A stretch of DNA of 42,116 bases. Source: Chloroflexota bacterium. Its GTDB lineage: Bacteria > Chloroflexota > Dehalococcoidia > JACPQF01. The position numbers and the translations under genes are program-made. The stretch is from assembly GCA_016190625.1 (NCBI GenBank), contig JACPQF010000018.1, forward strand, positions 1-42,116, written 5' to 3'. Each line of letters starts with the position of its first letter. The first letter of the stretch is position 1. This document shows, piece after piece, positions 6,634 to 14,296 of the stretch. The notes under the pieces are model-generated. The model was given only the letters and a program-made list of their open reading frames with translations, was not told the DNA's origin and did not search any database.

Positions 6634-9600
6634 CTACTCTTCAAGATCACATTCCAGACAGCGCCTTGCCTCGGCGATGGCCGTCTCCTCGTCGAAGCCG
6701 AGCTCTACCTCGCCGAAACTGCTCAGTCGCTGGGCATCGGCCAGGCAGGGCATGTGATATCGCCGCGCCCCGGCCTCTTCCTCGCTGGCGCCCAGCCTCT
6801 TCTGTCCGGCTTCCGGCGGAGCGATTACCTCCTTGATGTTCCCATCGCCACCCAAATACCTGTCGATGGCGATCGCCGCTTCCTTGCCCTGGCCGATGGA
6901 CTCGATCACCGAGGATGGACCGAGGACGATGTCGCCCGCGGCAAAGACGCCCGAGCGGTGAGCTTCCAAGCTATCGGGGTCGACCTGAATCACGCCACCC
7001 CTCGCCACCGGTAGGTTCATGGCCGCCGGAACGTCGCTCGCCTGGCCGATGGCGGCGATGACCGTGTCTGCCTCGACGGCGAACTCGCTGCCTGGTATGG
7101 GCTCTGGCCGTCGTCTGCCGGAATTATCGGTGGGACCCAGCTTCATCCGGATGCACTCGACCTTCAGCCTCTGGCCGTCGGCGACGATGCGCGTCGGGTT
7201 GGCGAGGAATCTCATGTCCACGCCCTCGTGCAGGGCTTCGTCGATCTCGGTATCCAACGCCGGCATCTCCTGCCGGGTCCGCCGGTAGACCATGGTCACG
7301 CTCTTGGCGCCGAGACGCTTGGACGTTCTCGCCGCGTCGATGGCGGCGTTGCCGCCGCCAACCACCACTACCCTGGCTCCCAGATCGAACTTCTTGCCCA
7401 GCGCCACGTCTCGCAGGTAAGAGGCGCAGTCGATCACGTGCGGGTTGTCCTCTCCGGCCACGCCCATCTTCATGCCCTTGTGGGCGCCGAGGCCGAGAAA
7501 CACGGAGTCGAAGCCCTCCTTGAAGAGCTGCTCCACCGACTCAATTCGCGTATTGGTCTTTATCTCCACACCCAGCTTCCGGATGCGCCCAATCTCCCAT
7601 TCCAGGAGCTCCTTGGGCAAACGGTACTCGGGAATGCCCACTCTCAGCATTCCGCCCGGCTCCGGCAGAGCCTCGAAGATGGTGACGCTGTGTCCCTTGC
7701 GCCCGAGATAGTAGGCCACCGTGAGGCCGGCCGGGCCGGAGCCGACCACCGCCACCTTCTTCCCCGTGGGCTTGCCAGCTACCGCCGTTCTAAGCTCGAG
7801 ATCCGCTGCCCTTTCAGTTACAAACCGCTTGAGGGCGTTTATGGCCACCGGCTCGTCCATCTGTCCCCGGCGGCATTTGACCTCGCAGGGATGGAAGCAG
7901 ACGCGCCCGCAGATCGTCGGCAAGGGATTGCTTTCCAGAATCACGCCCAGCGCCCCCTCGAAGTCTCCCGCCGAGATGCAGCGGATGTAGCGAGGAATGT
8001 CGATCCCCGCCGGACAGGTGTGGGTGCAAGGAGAGCTCACCAGACCCTTGCAAACGGCGGCCGGGCACTTGTGCTTCTTTATGTGGGCTTCATATTCGCT
8101 GCGGAAGTGCTTGAGGGTGCTAACCACCGGGTTCGGCGCTCCCCCGCCGAGGGCGCACAGCGAGCCCGCGGAGACGGTCTTGGCCAGCTCCTCCAGCAGG
8201 TCCAGGTCTTCCATCTTCCCCCGGCCGCAGGTGATGTCCTCGAGAATGTCGAGCATCTGCTTCGTGCCGACCCGACAGGGGATGCATTTGCCGCACGATT
8301 CGCTCTGGGCGAAGCTGAGGAAGAACTTGGCCACGTCGACCATGCAGTTGTCCTCGTCCATCACCACCAGGCCGCCGCTGCCCATCAAGGCGCCCTCGGC
8401 CGATAGCGACTCGTAGTCGATGGAAAGATCGAGAAGGCTAGACGGCAAGCAGCCGCCGATGGGTCCCCCGGTTTGGGCCGCCTTGAAGCGCTTCCCCTTG
8501 GGAATGCCACCGCCGATCTCGAAGATTATGTCCCGCAGCTTGATGCCCATGGGCACCTCGACGAGACCGCTGTTAGCAATGGTGCCGGTCAGGGCGAACA
8601 CCTTGGTGCCCTTGCTCTTCTCCGTCCCGATGCTGGCGTACCAGTCACCGCCCTTCAGGATAATGGTGGAAATGCTGGCAAGGGTCTCCACATTGTTGAT
8701 GTTCGACGGCTTGCCCCAGAGGCCGGCCACCGCCGGGAAAGGCGGGCGAGCGCGTGGCATGCCCCGCTTGCCCTCGATGGAGGCCATGAGAGCGGTCTCC
8801 TCGCCGCAGACGAAGGCGCCGGCGCCCTCCTTGATCTCCACGTGGAAGGTGAAGTTGGTGCCGAAGATGTTCTCGCCCAGGTATCCCCTCTCCTCGGCCT
8901 GCTTGATGGCGATGCGCATGCGGCGAAGGGCCAGAGGATACTCCGCCCGGCAATAGATGTAGCCGTAGGGAGCGCCGATGGCGTAACCGCCGATCATCAG
9001 GCCCTCGAGGACGGCGTGGGGGTCGCCCTCCATCGTCCCCCGGTCCATGAATGCACCCGGGTCGCCCTCGTCGGCGTTGCAGATCATATACTTGACCGGT
9101 CCCGGCGAGGCGGCGCAGAAGTCCCATTTCGTGCCAGTAGAGAAGCCGGCGCCGCCCCGGCCGCGCAGGCCAGATTTCTTCACCTCGGTTCTCACCTGCT
9201 CGGAAGTCATCTCCAACAGGGCTTTCCGTAGGGCCTGGTAGCCTCCACCGGCGAGATATTCGTCGATGTTCTCCGGGTCTATCTTGCCGCAGTTCTGGAG
9301 AACGATCCGCTGCTGGGAGTGGTAGAAGAGGATGTCGTTGTAATAGGGAACCCGCTGGCCGCTGATCGGGTCGACGTAGAGAAGCCTATCGATCAGCTTG
9401 CCGCCCAGGATGTGGCTATCGACGATCTCCGGCGCGTCCTCCGAGTCGACCTTGACGTAGAGAACGCCTTCCGGCTCGATCATGACCGTCGGACCCTGCT
9501 GGCAGAAGCCGTGGCAGCCGGTGGTCTTGACCTGCACCTGATCCGACAGTCCCCGACGCGCCATCTCCTTCTCGATGTAGTCGTGGATCTTGGGCGCCTG

Positions 9601-9720
9601 GCCGGATTGGCAAGGACCTCTACAAATGAGCACTGTCTTCTGGCCGGCCCCATTGCCGTTTGACTTGATTCCCGTTGTGGAGTCCAAAGTTTCCTTGTTA
9701 TCTATCTGATCTATTGCCAT
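6634..9720 (-). CDS. NuoF-GltD fusion: NADH-binding flavoprotein fused to NAD(P)/FAD oxidoreductase
   Basis: 1028 residues. Residues 30-115 form a thioredoxin-like [2Fe-2S] domain (Cys33, 37, 69, 73). Residues of about 120-545 are a full NuoF/HydB module: the NADH/FMN site (GLRGRGGAGFSTGTKW, about 184-199), ADEGDPGAF, GAGAFVCGEETAL, and a [4Fe-4S] site at Cys476, 479, 482 and 522. From about 552 a complete GltD/NfnB-like module follows, with two-cluster cysteines (552-616), FAD motif VVGSGPAG (658-665), an NAD(P) motif VVVGGGNAAID, and the GDIVLGPSSV flavin motif. It ends in an ARRCLECD tail. Beside nuoE and a Sec fdhA it is probably the NAD(P)H-reacting subunit of a cytoplasmic formate dehydrogenase complex. 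Three flavin/NAD sites make electron bifurcation possible but unproven. Confidence 0.9.
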   Translation of the reverse strand: MAIDQIDNKETLDSTTGIKSNGNGAGQKTVLICRGPCQSGQAPKIHDYIEKEMARRGLSDQVQVKTTGCHGFCQQGPTVMIEPEGVLYVKVDSEDAPEIVDSHILGGKLIDRLLYVDPISGQRVPYYNDILFYHSQQRIVLQNCGKIDPENIDEYLAGGGYQALRKALLEMTSEQVRTEVKKSGLRGRGGAGFSTGTKWDFCAASPGPVKYMICNADEGDPGAFMDRGTMEGDPHAVLEGLMIGGYAIGAPYGYIYCRAEYPLALRRMRIAIKQAEERGYLGENIFGTNFTFHVEIKEGAGAFVCGEETALMASIEGKRGMPRARPPFPAVAGLWGKPSNINNVETLASISTIILKGGDWYASIGTEKSKGTKVFALTGTIANSGLVEVPMGIKLRDIIFEIGGGIPKGKRFKAAQTGGPIGGCLPSSLLDLSIDYESLSAEGALMGSGGLVVMDEDNCMVDVAKFFLSFAQSESCGKCIPCRVGTKQMLDILEDITCGRGKMEDLDLLEELAKTVSAGSLCALGGGAPNPVVSTLKHFRSEYEAHIKKHKCPAAVCKGLVSSPCTHTCPAGIDIPRYIRCISAGDFEGALGVILESNPLPTICGRVCFHPCEVKCRRGQMDEPVAINALKRFVTERAADLELRTAVAGKPTGKKVAVVGSGPAGLTVAYYLGRKGHSVTIFEALPEPGGMLRVGIPEYRLPKELLEWEIGRIRKLGVEIKTNTRIESVEQLFKEGFDSVFLGLGAHKGMKMGVAGEDNPHVIDCASYLRDVALGKKFDLGARVVVVGGGNAAIDAARTSKRLGAKSVTMVYRRTRQEMPALDTEIDEALHEGVDMRFLANPTRIVADGQRLKVECIRMKLGPTDNSGRRRPEPIPGSEFAVEADTVIAAIGQASDVPAAMNLPVARGGVIQVDPDSLEAHRSGVFAAGDIVLGPSSVIESIGQGKEAAIAIDRYLGGDGNIKEVIAPPEAGQKRLGASEEEAGARRYHMPCLADAQRLSSFGEVELGFDEETAIAEARRCLECDLEE

Positions 9721-9725
9721 CTAGC

Positions 9726-10199
9726 TCACCCTTGCTTGCGTCCGTCGCCAAGAATCTCGCCGACCTTCTTGGTCGTCATCTCGCCGTAGGTGTTCTTGTC
9801 GATAACCATCGTCGGCGCCAGCGCGCAGGCGCCGATGCAGGCGATGGTTTCGAGGCTGTATTCCATGTCCGGTGTGGTATCGCCGGCCCTTATGCCAAGG
9901 GTCTTCTCCACCTCGGTCTTGATCCGGGAGCCCCCGCGCACGTGGCAAGCCGTACCCCGGCAGACCATGACCATATGCTTACCCGTCGGCTTGAGCCGGA
10001 ACTGGGCGTAAAAGGTAATGACGCCAAACAGCTCGCTCTCCGAGATGCCGAGGAACCGCGAGATCACGGCCAGCGACTCCCGCGAAATATAGCCAAACCT
10101 CTCCTGCACCTTCTGCAGAATAGGAATTACCGTCCCCTTCTTCCCGGCAAATGGGGCCAGAATCTCTGCTAGCTCGTCTTGCCTTAGATCGGTTTGCAT
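9726..10199 (-). CDS. nuoE: NuoE-like [2Fe-2S] thioredoxin-fold subunit
   Basis: 157 residues from the ATG at 10199, five bases after GGGAGG; an ATG at 10214 in the same frame lies upstream of that site and is rejected. A helical N terminus precedes the thioredoxin-like domain with the four [2Fe-2S] cysteines in CRGTACHVRG and CIGACALAP. In complex I and in NAD-linked hydrogenases and formate dehydrogenases this subunit sits with NuoF. The nuoF-gltD fusion starts five bases downstream and fdhA follows, so it belongs to the formate dehydrogenase complex and not to the separate nuoA-N operon. Confidence 0.93.
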   Translation of the reverse strand: MQTDLRQDELAEILAPFAGKKGTVIPILQKVQERFGYISRESLAVISRFLGISESELFGVITFYAQFRLKPTGKHMVMVCRGTACHVRGGSRIKTEVEKTLGIRAGDTTPDMEYSLETIACIGACALAPTMVIDKNTYGEMTTKKVGEILGDGRKQG

Positions 10200-10215
10200 T
10201 AGGTCCTCCCACATC

Positions 10216-10240
10216 CCCGGTAGGGGCCAGCCCTACCGGG
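10216..10240. repeat. Perfect 10-bp hairpin between UDP-glucose dehydrogenase and nuoE
   Basis: CCCGGTAGGG (10216-10225) pairs with CCCTACCGGG (10231-10240) around a five-base loop. It covers the stop codon of the dehydrogenase gene (10233-10235) and ends a few bases before the nuoE ribosome binding site. It has no T-run, so it may be an RNA-processing or stability hairpin, or a relic of the GTAGGGGC palindrome family seen at 1170. Confidence 0.65.
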
Positions 10241-11534
10241 TATTGCCCCGTCCGATGCCAAAATACTCGAACCCGAGGTTTCTCATCTCGGTCGGCTCGT
10301 AGATATTGCGCCCGTCGATCAGCACCGGCTGGCGCAGCAGTTGCTTGATCCTTATCTTGTCCAGTTGCTTGAACTCGTTCCATTCCGTGACGATCACCAG
10401 AGCGTCGCTGCCCATGGCCACGCTGTAGGGGTCAGGACAGAGCATCACTTTGGGCACGAGCTTCGCCGCTACCTCGGCTGCCGCCGGGTCGTAGGCCCGC
10501 AGTCGCGCTCCCTCATGCTGGAGGAGATGGATTATCTCCACCGAGGCGGCTCCCCGCATGTCGTCGGTGTCGGGCTTGAAGCTCAGGCCCAACAGGCCGA
10601 TGATCTTCCCCTCCAGAGGACCGAGGACCTCGCGCAACCGCTGGACGACCACCTTCCGCTGATCCTGATTGATATCCATCACTGCCCTGAGCAACTGGGG
10701 ATGGCAGCCGTGCACAGCCGCCATGTGGGCGAGAGCCTTCACGTCTTTGGGGAAGCAACTGCCACCATAGCCCACGCCGGCGTCGAGAAAATAGCTGCCG
10801 ATGCGCCTATCGGTGCCCATTCCTCGAACGACCTCTTTGATATCCGCTCCCAGCTTTTCGCACACGCTCGCGATCTCGTTGATGAAGCTGATCCGCGTGG
10901 CGAGAAAGGCGTTGGAGGCGTACTTGATCATCTCGGCGGAGCGCAAATCGGTAATGATAACGTTGCTGTTGAGGGGTGCGTACAACTCCGCCACCCTCTC
11001 CGCCGCGCTCCTATCTACCGAGCCGAGCACCACCCGGTCGGGATGCATGAAGTCCTGAATAGCGCTGCCCTCGCGGAGGAACTCGGGATTGGAGACGACG
11101 CTGAACTCGGCCTGTGGATTCTCGCGCTCGACAATGCCGGTGACCAGGTCTCCCGTGCCGATGGGCACGGTGCTCTTGTTGATGATTATCTTGTAACTCT
11201 CCAAGGCGTGCGCCACGCTGGCGGCGGCAGAACGCACGGCCGTCATGTCGGCCTCACCCTCCGGACCGGACGGACTATCCACGGCGACAAACACGAAATC
11301 GGCGCTTCCCACCCCCTCGTCGTAGTTGTCGGTGAAGGTGAGACGCCCGGCCTGTCTGTTTCGCTTGATCAGCTCCTCCAGACCTGGCTCGTAGATCGGG
11401 ATAAGCCCTTTGCTGAGCTTCTCCAGCTTCTCGACGTCAATGTCGAGACCGACCACGCGATTGCCGAGATCGGAAAAGCAGGCGGCAGTCGTCATGCCGA
11501 CGTAGCCCATTCCGATCACACAGATCCTTTTCAA
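10233..11534 (-). CDS. ugd: UDP-glucose 6-dehydrogenase
   Basis: 433 residues. The N-terminal NAD-binding motif is GMGYVGM (about 8-14). The central domain carries [10 protein letters not shown] and the catalytic-cysteine motif GGSCFPKD (Cys260). The C-terminal UDP-binding domain includes [12 protein letters not shown] and ends normally. It oxidises UDP-glucose to UDP-glucuronate with two NAD+, feeding envelope polysaccharide or protein glycosylation. That suits the glycosyltransferase operon elsewhere in the window, not the redox genes it precedes. The start is a TTG eight bases after AAGGAG. A good promoter lies upstream (11583-11611). The next gene, nuoE, begins 33 bases after its stop. 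Confidence 0.95.
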   Translation of the reverse strand: MKRICVIGMGYVGMTTAACFSDLGNRVVGLDIDVEKLEKLSKGLIPIYEPGLEELIKRNRQAGRLTFTDNYDEGVGSADFVFVAVDSPSGPEGEADMTAVRSAAASVAHALESYKIIINKSTVPIGTGDLVTGIVERENPQAEFSVVSNPEFLREGSAIQDFMHPDRVVLGSVDRSAAERVAELYAPLNSNVIITDLRSAEMIKYASNAFLATRISFINEIASVCEKLGADIKEVVRGMGTDRRIGSYFLDAGVGYGGSCFPKDVKALAHMAAVHGCHPQLLRAVMDINQDQRKVVVQRLREVLGPLEGKIIGLLGLSFKPDTDDMRGAASVEIIHLLQHEGARLRAYDPAAAEVAAKLVPKVMLCPDPYSVAMGSDALVIVTEWNEFKQLDKIRIKQLLRQPVLIDGRNIYEPTEMRNLGFEYFGIGRGNTR

Positions 11535-11582
11535 CCGTCAGTCTCCTTGGAAAAGTGATATCTTGCACAATTCACCCGCCAT

Positions 11583-11611
11583 AGTATACCCGAAAACTAG
11601 GGTAGCTGCAA
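11583..11611 (-). promoter_or_regulatory. Sigma70-type promoter for the ugd-nuoE-fdh operon
   Basis: On the minus strand TTGCAG (11611-11606) is followed after 17 bases by TATACT (11588-11583). It ends about 48 bases before the TTG start of ugd. With only short gaps downstream, it may drive ugd and the redox genes together. Confidence 0.7.
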
Positions 11612-11643
11612 CCTTACCATGCGCCAGGGATGTGCCAATTTCT

Positions 11644-11940
11644 TCACAGGAAGTCTAAGCCGGTCACACGATGGCCGACTGATGATGGGAGACGAAATCC
11701 GGCGGGGAAGCGCCCATGGTGACTGTGCCAAATCCGATCGTAATGCCATGGCTGCCAAGCTGCCAAGAGCACGCCACCGTTGATATTGATCGCCTGACCG
11801 GTGATATAGGCGGACTGACTGGAGGCTAGGAAAGCAGCGAGGTCAGCCACCTCTTCAACCCTTCCCACTCTGGCCAGCGGGACCTGAGCCCGTTGAATCG
11901 TGGCAGCGTAAGCCCTGTCTATCGCCTCGTCCTTGCTCAA
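11644..11940 (-). pseudogene. C-terminal remnant of a short-chain dehydrogenase (SDR)
   Basis: Only the end of a classical SDR is present: PLARVGRVEEVADLAAFLAS and YITGQAININGGVLL are the conserved C-terminal segment before and around the final glycine-rich strand. The Rossmann nucleotide site and the SxnYxxxK catalytic residues are missing. In-frame sequence upstream meets a stop within a few codons. After the SDR end the frame runs on for about 40 residues of unrelated sequence, another sign of decay. It lies just after the toxin gene, at what may be a rearrangement junction. Confidence 0.75.
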
Positions 11941-11984
11941 CCTCCAGTCTTCCTAAAGGGTAGGCCGGCGCGATCCAGGTTTGG

Positions 11985-12422
11985 TCAATTGGCGTGGCGG
12001 CCCAGCTGTTGAAGGAACTCGGCTGGACTTACGATTCTCATTCCTCGAAAGACTCGCAGGGGAAGGATGTGGCGCTTGTCGCCAGACACAATATAATGGG
12101 CCTTGGCCTCGACCCCGCACTCCAAGATGCGGTTGTCGTCATCTTTCTGTTTTATGACTGTGACCTTCGTGTTGGGATGTATGACGTGAGTTACGGCCGT
12201 TAGGGAGCCGAGCGCCCTTCGGATACTCTGGGCGCTCAGGCCAAACTTCTGGCTAAGGATCCTCTCGACCTCCGCCAAGATAAACGGGGAAACATAGACC
12301 TCTATTTCCCCAAAGAAAAGCAAGTCTATCACCTCAGCCGGGGGTCCACCCGGGTGGCTTAGCGCTGAGACGAAGACGTTGGTGTCGATCACCACTCTTG
12401 GTTTTTCAACCGCGGTAGGCAT
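11985..12422 (-). CDS. PIN-domain ribonuclease toxin
   Basis: 145 residues from the ATG at 12422; a TTG six bases upstream is possible. The PIN fold is shown by VVIDTNVFVSAL at the N terminus (first catalytic Asp about 13), the central SPFILAEVERIL (Glu), and the acidic segment KDDDNRILECG followed by HYIVSGDKRHIL. These acidic residues bind the metal that cuts RNA. The size and family ('PIN family putative toxin') fit a type II toxin, and the start overlaps the end of the upstream RHH antitoxin gene by 17 bases. The target RNA is unknown. Confidence 0.88.
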   Translation of the reverse strand: MPTAVEKPRVVIDTNVFVSALSHPGGPPAEVIDLLFFGEIEVYVSPFILAEVERILSQKFGLSAQSIRRALGSLTAVTHVIHPNTKVTVIKQKDDDNRILECGVEAKAHYIVSGDKRHILPLRVFRGMRIVSPAEFLQQLGRHAN

Positions 12423-12642
12423 CGACAATATCTTCTACTTGACCCTCCGTGATTCCCTTCTCTTTGGCCTTCGTGGTAGCGTAGGCCTGCAGCTTTCTCC
12501 ATTCCCGTGCGGCAAGGTAACGCCGCAAGGCCTCGCGCAAAAGCCCGCTCCTGGTCTGACCCTCCTCAGCCATAGCTTCCTCTACTTGAGTCATCATCTC
12601 TGCGGGCAATGATACGGTGACAGTTTTGGTCGATCTGGTCAT
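12406..12642 (-). CDS. Ribbon-helix-helix antitoxin
   Basis: 78 residues from the ATG at 12642. The N-terminal strand KTVTVSLPAEM and the helix-turn-helix EEGQTRSGLLREALRRYL form a CopG/RHH DNA-binding domain of about 45 residues. The remaining helical tail is the usual toxin-binding region. It should neutralise the PIN toxin encoded immediately downstream (17-base overlap) and repress its own promoter at 12687-12714. The GTG at 12660 could extend it by six residues, but AGAAAGG upstream suits the ATG better. Confidence 0.88.
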   Translation of the reverse strand: MTRSTKTVTVSLPAEMMTQVEEAMAEEGQTRSGLLREALRRYLAAREWRKLQAYATTKAKEKGITEGQVEDIVDAYRG

Positions 12643-12686
12643 TTGGATAGCCTTTCTCACTTGTCGTCAACCGCACTCCTGAGTCA

Positions 12687-12714
12687 AGTATAGCATGGCC
12701 AACGATCCTGTCAA
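12687..12714 (-). promoter_or_regulatory. Near-consensus sigma70 promoter of the toxin-antitoxin pair
   Basis: On the minus strand TTGACA (12714-12709) is followed after 16 bases by TATACT (12692-12687). It ends about 45 bases before the antitoxin ATG. The rest of 12661-12859, between this module and nuoN, contains no gene I can support. Confidence 0.75.
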
Positions 12715-12859
12715 CGGCATCTGACCGTACGACTTGAGCCTTTTGCGCTTTCACCCTGAGTCCTTCTGCGGGCTTTGTGCACAGGTTGAAGCTTCCGTCC
12801 TTGAGTCCTTCATTGGACAGCAGCATCGGTGTCAGGAATTGCGAAAGAGGTTGACCCTA

Positions 12860-14296
12860 TCACGCGATAAAGATCTGGGAGGCCGCGCCGATAGCGCGCA
12901 GCAGTGGCTCAGGATAGATGCCGATAACCGAGACCAGGACCACCAGCACGACCAAAATGACGTTGATCAGCGCCGGCACTGCCAGCGGCCCGGGTTCTTC
13001 TGGCGACCTGACGTACATCTGCTTTACCACCCCGAGGTAGTAATACAGAGATATGAAGCTATTGAAGATGGCGACCAGCGCTAACCAGATCATGCCCTGG
13101 TCGGCGGCCGCGGTGAACAGATAGAACTTGGAGATGAAGCCTACGAAGAATGGCATCCCCGCCAGAGAGAACAGGGCCGCCAGCATCGCCAGGGCCACAA
13201 AGGGAGCGCGGCGGGACAGGCCAGCGTAATCGGCGATATCTTCCTTCTGCGTCAGGTTCTGGTAGACGATAACACAGACGAAGGCCGCCAGGTTGCTCAG
13301 GCCATAACCGACAAGGTGCAGCATTATCGCATTGCTCGCCAGCGGCGAAGAGGGCGATAGAGACGCCACTCCCACCAGAACGTAGCCAGCCTGAGCGATG
13401 CTGGAGTAGGCCAGCAGACGCTTGATGTTGACCTGCCGCAGAGCCACGAAGTTGCCGATGCACATGGTGGCGACGGCGAGAATCGCCATCAGCAGCCGCC
13501 AGGCCTCGACGCTGGGCATAAAAGCCATCGCAAACAGCCGGACCAGCAGAATGAAACCGGCCGCCTTGGACGCCACCGACAGATAGGCGGTAATCGGCGT
13601 GGGTGCGCCTTCGTAAACGTCGGGAGCCCACATGTGGAATGGCACGGCTGATACCTTAAAGCCGAGGCCAGCCAAAATCAGAATGATGCCCAGCACCCAG
13701 CCGAAGTCCAGTTGTCCCGACTGCTGCAAGGCGGCAAAAATCCCCGCAAAAGTCGTGGTCTTGGTCGCCGCGTAGATCAGACTCATGCCATACAGCATGA
13801 GCGCCGATGAGAAGGCGCCGATGATTATGTACTTGATACCAGCTTCGCCGGACTTCGGGTTATTCTTGTCGTAGGACGAGAGGACGTAGAAGGAGAAGCT
13901 CACCAGCTCCAACGACACAAAGGCGGTGATCATCTCCCCGGCCGACGCCATCAGCATCATGCCCAGCGTGGCCAGGATTATGAGGCCGTAGTACTCCCCC
14001 AGGTGGCTCAGGAAACGCCTGGCATGGTCCAGAGAAGAAAGTATGATCACCACCGCCACGAAGAGGAAGAACACCTTGAACAGCAGGGCGAAATTATCCA
14101 GATAGAATAGCTCTTTGTACAGCCTGGGGGTCTGTCCCCAGTAGGCCACGACCACGCCTATGATGACCAGTAGGCCGATGGCGCCGCCCCAGGCCAGCCG
14201 GTTCTTCTTGTCGGCGGGGGTGACCATGTCAAGGCCGAAAACGGCAAAGGCGAGTATTACTGCCAGAAACTCGGGTATGAACAACCACCAGCTCAT
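12860..14296 (-). CDS. nuoN: NADH-quinone oxidoreductase subunit N
   Basis: 478 residues, highly hydrophobic throughout, about 14 membrane segments expected. It is an antiporter-like proton-pumping subunit of the complex I membrane arm: GFKVSAVPFHMWAPDVYEG is the conserved mid-membrane signature and NIKRLLAYSSIAQAGYVL the second conserved helix pair. It is last in the nuo operon and overlaps nuoM by four bases (ATGA). About 200 bases follow its stop before the toxin-antitoxin promoter, with no clear terminator. Confidence 0.96.
   Translation of the reverse strand: MSWWLFIPEFLAVILAFAVFGLDMVTPADKKNRLAWGGAIGLLVIIGVVVAYWGQTPRLYKELFYLDNFALLFKVFFLFVAVVIILSSLDHARRFLSHLGEYYGLIILATLGMMLMASAGEMITAFVSLELVSFSFYVLSSYDKNNPKSGEAGIKYIIIGAFSSALMLYGMSLIYAATKTTTFAGIFAALQQSGQLDFGWVLGIILILAGLGFKVSAVPFHMWAPDVYEGAPTPITAYLSVASKAAGFILLVRLFAMAFMPSVEAWRLLMAILAVATMCIGNFVALRQVNIKRLLAYSSIAQAGYVLVGVASLSPSSPLASNAIMLHLVGYGLSNLAAFVCVIVYQNLTQKEDIADYAGLSRRAPFVALAMLAALFSLAGMPFFVGFISKFYLFTAAADQGMIWLALVAIFNSFISLYYYLGVVKQMYVRSPEEPGPLAVPALINVILVVLVVLVSVIGIYPEPLLRAIGAASQIFIA

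Noticed and set aside
10216-10240. Hairpin after ugd as an intrinsic terminator
   Set aside because: There is no T-run after the stem on the transcribed strand and the nuoE ribosome site follows at once.
12566-12826. 86-codon minus-strand frame upstream of the antitoxin
   Set aside because: It overlaps the toxin-antitoxin promoter and the antitoxin start, and shows no motif.
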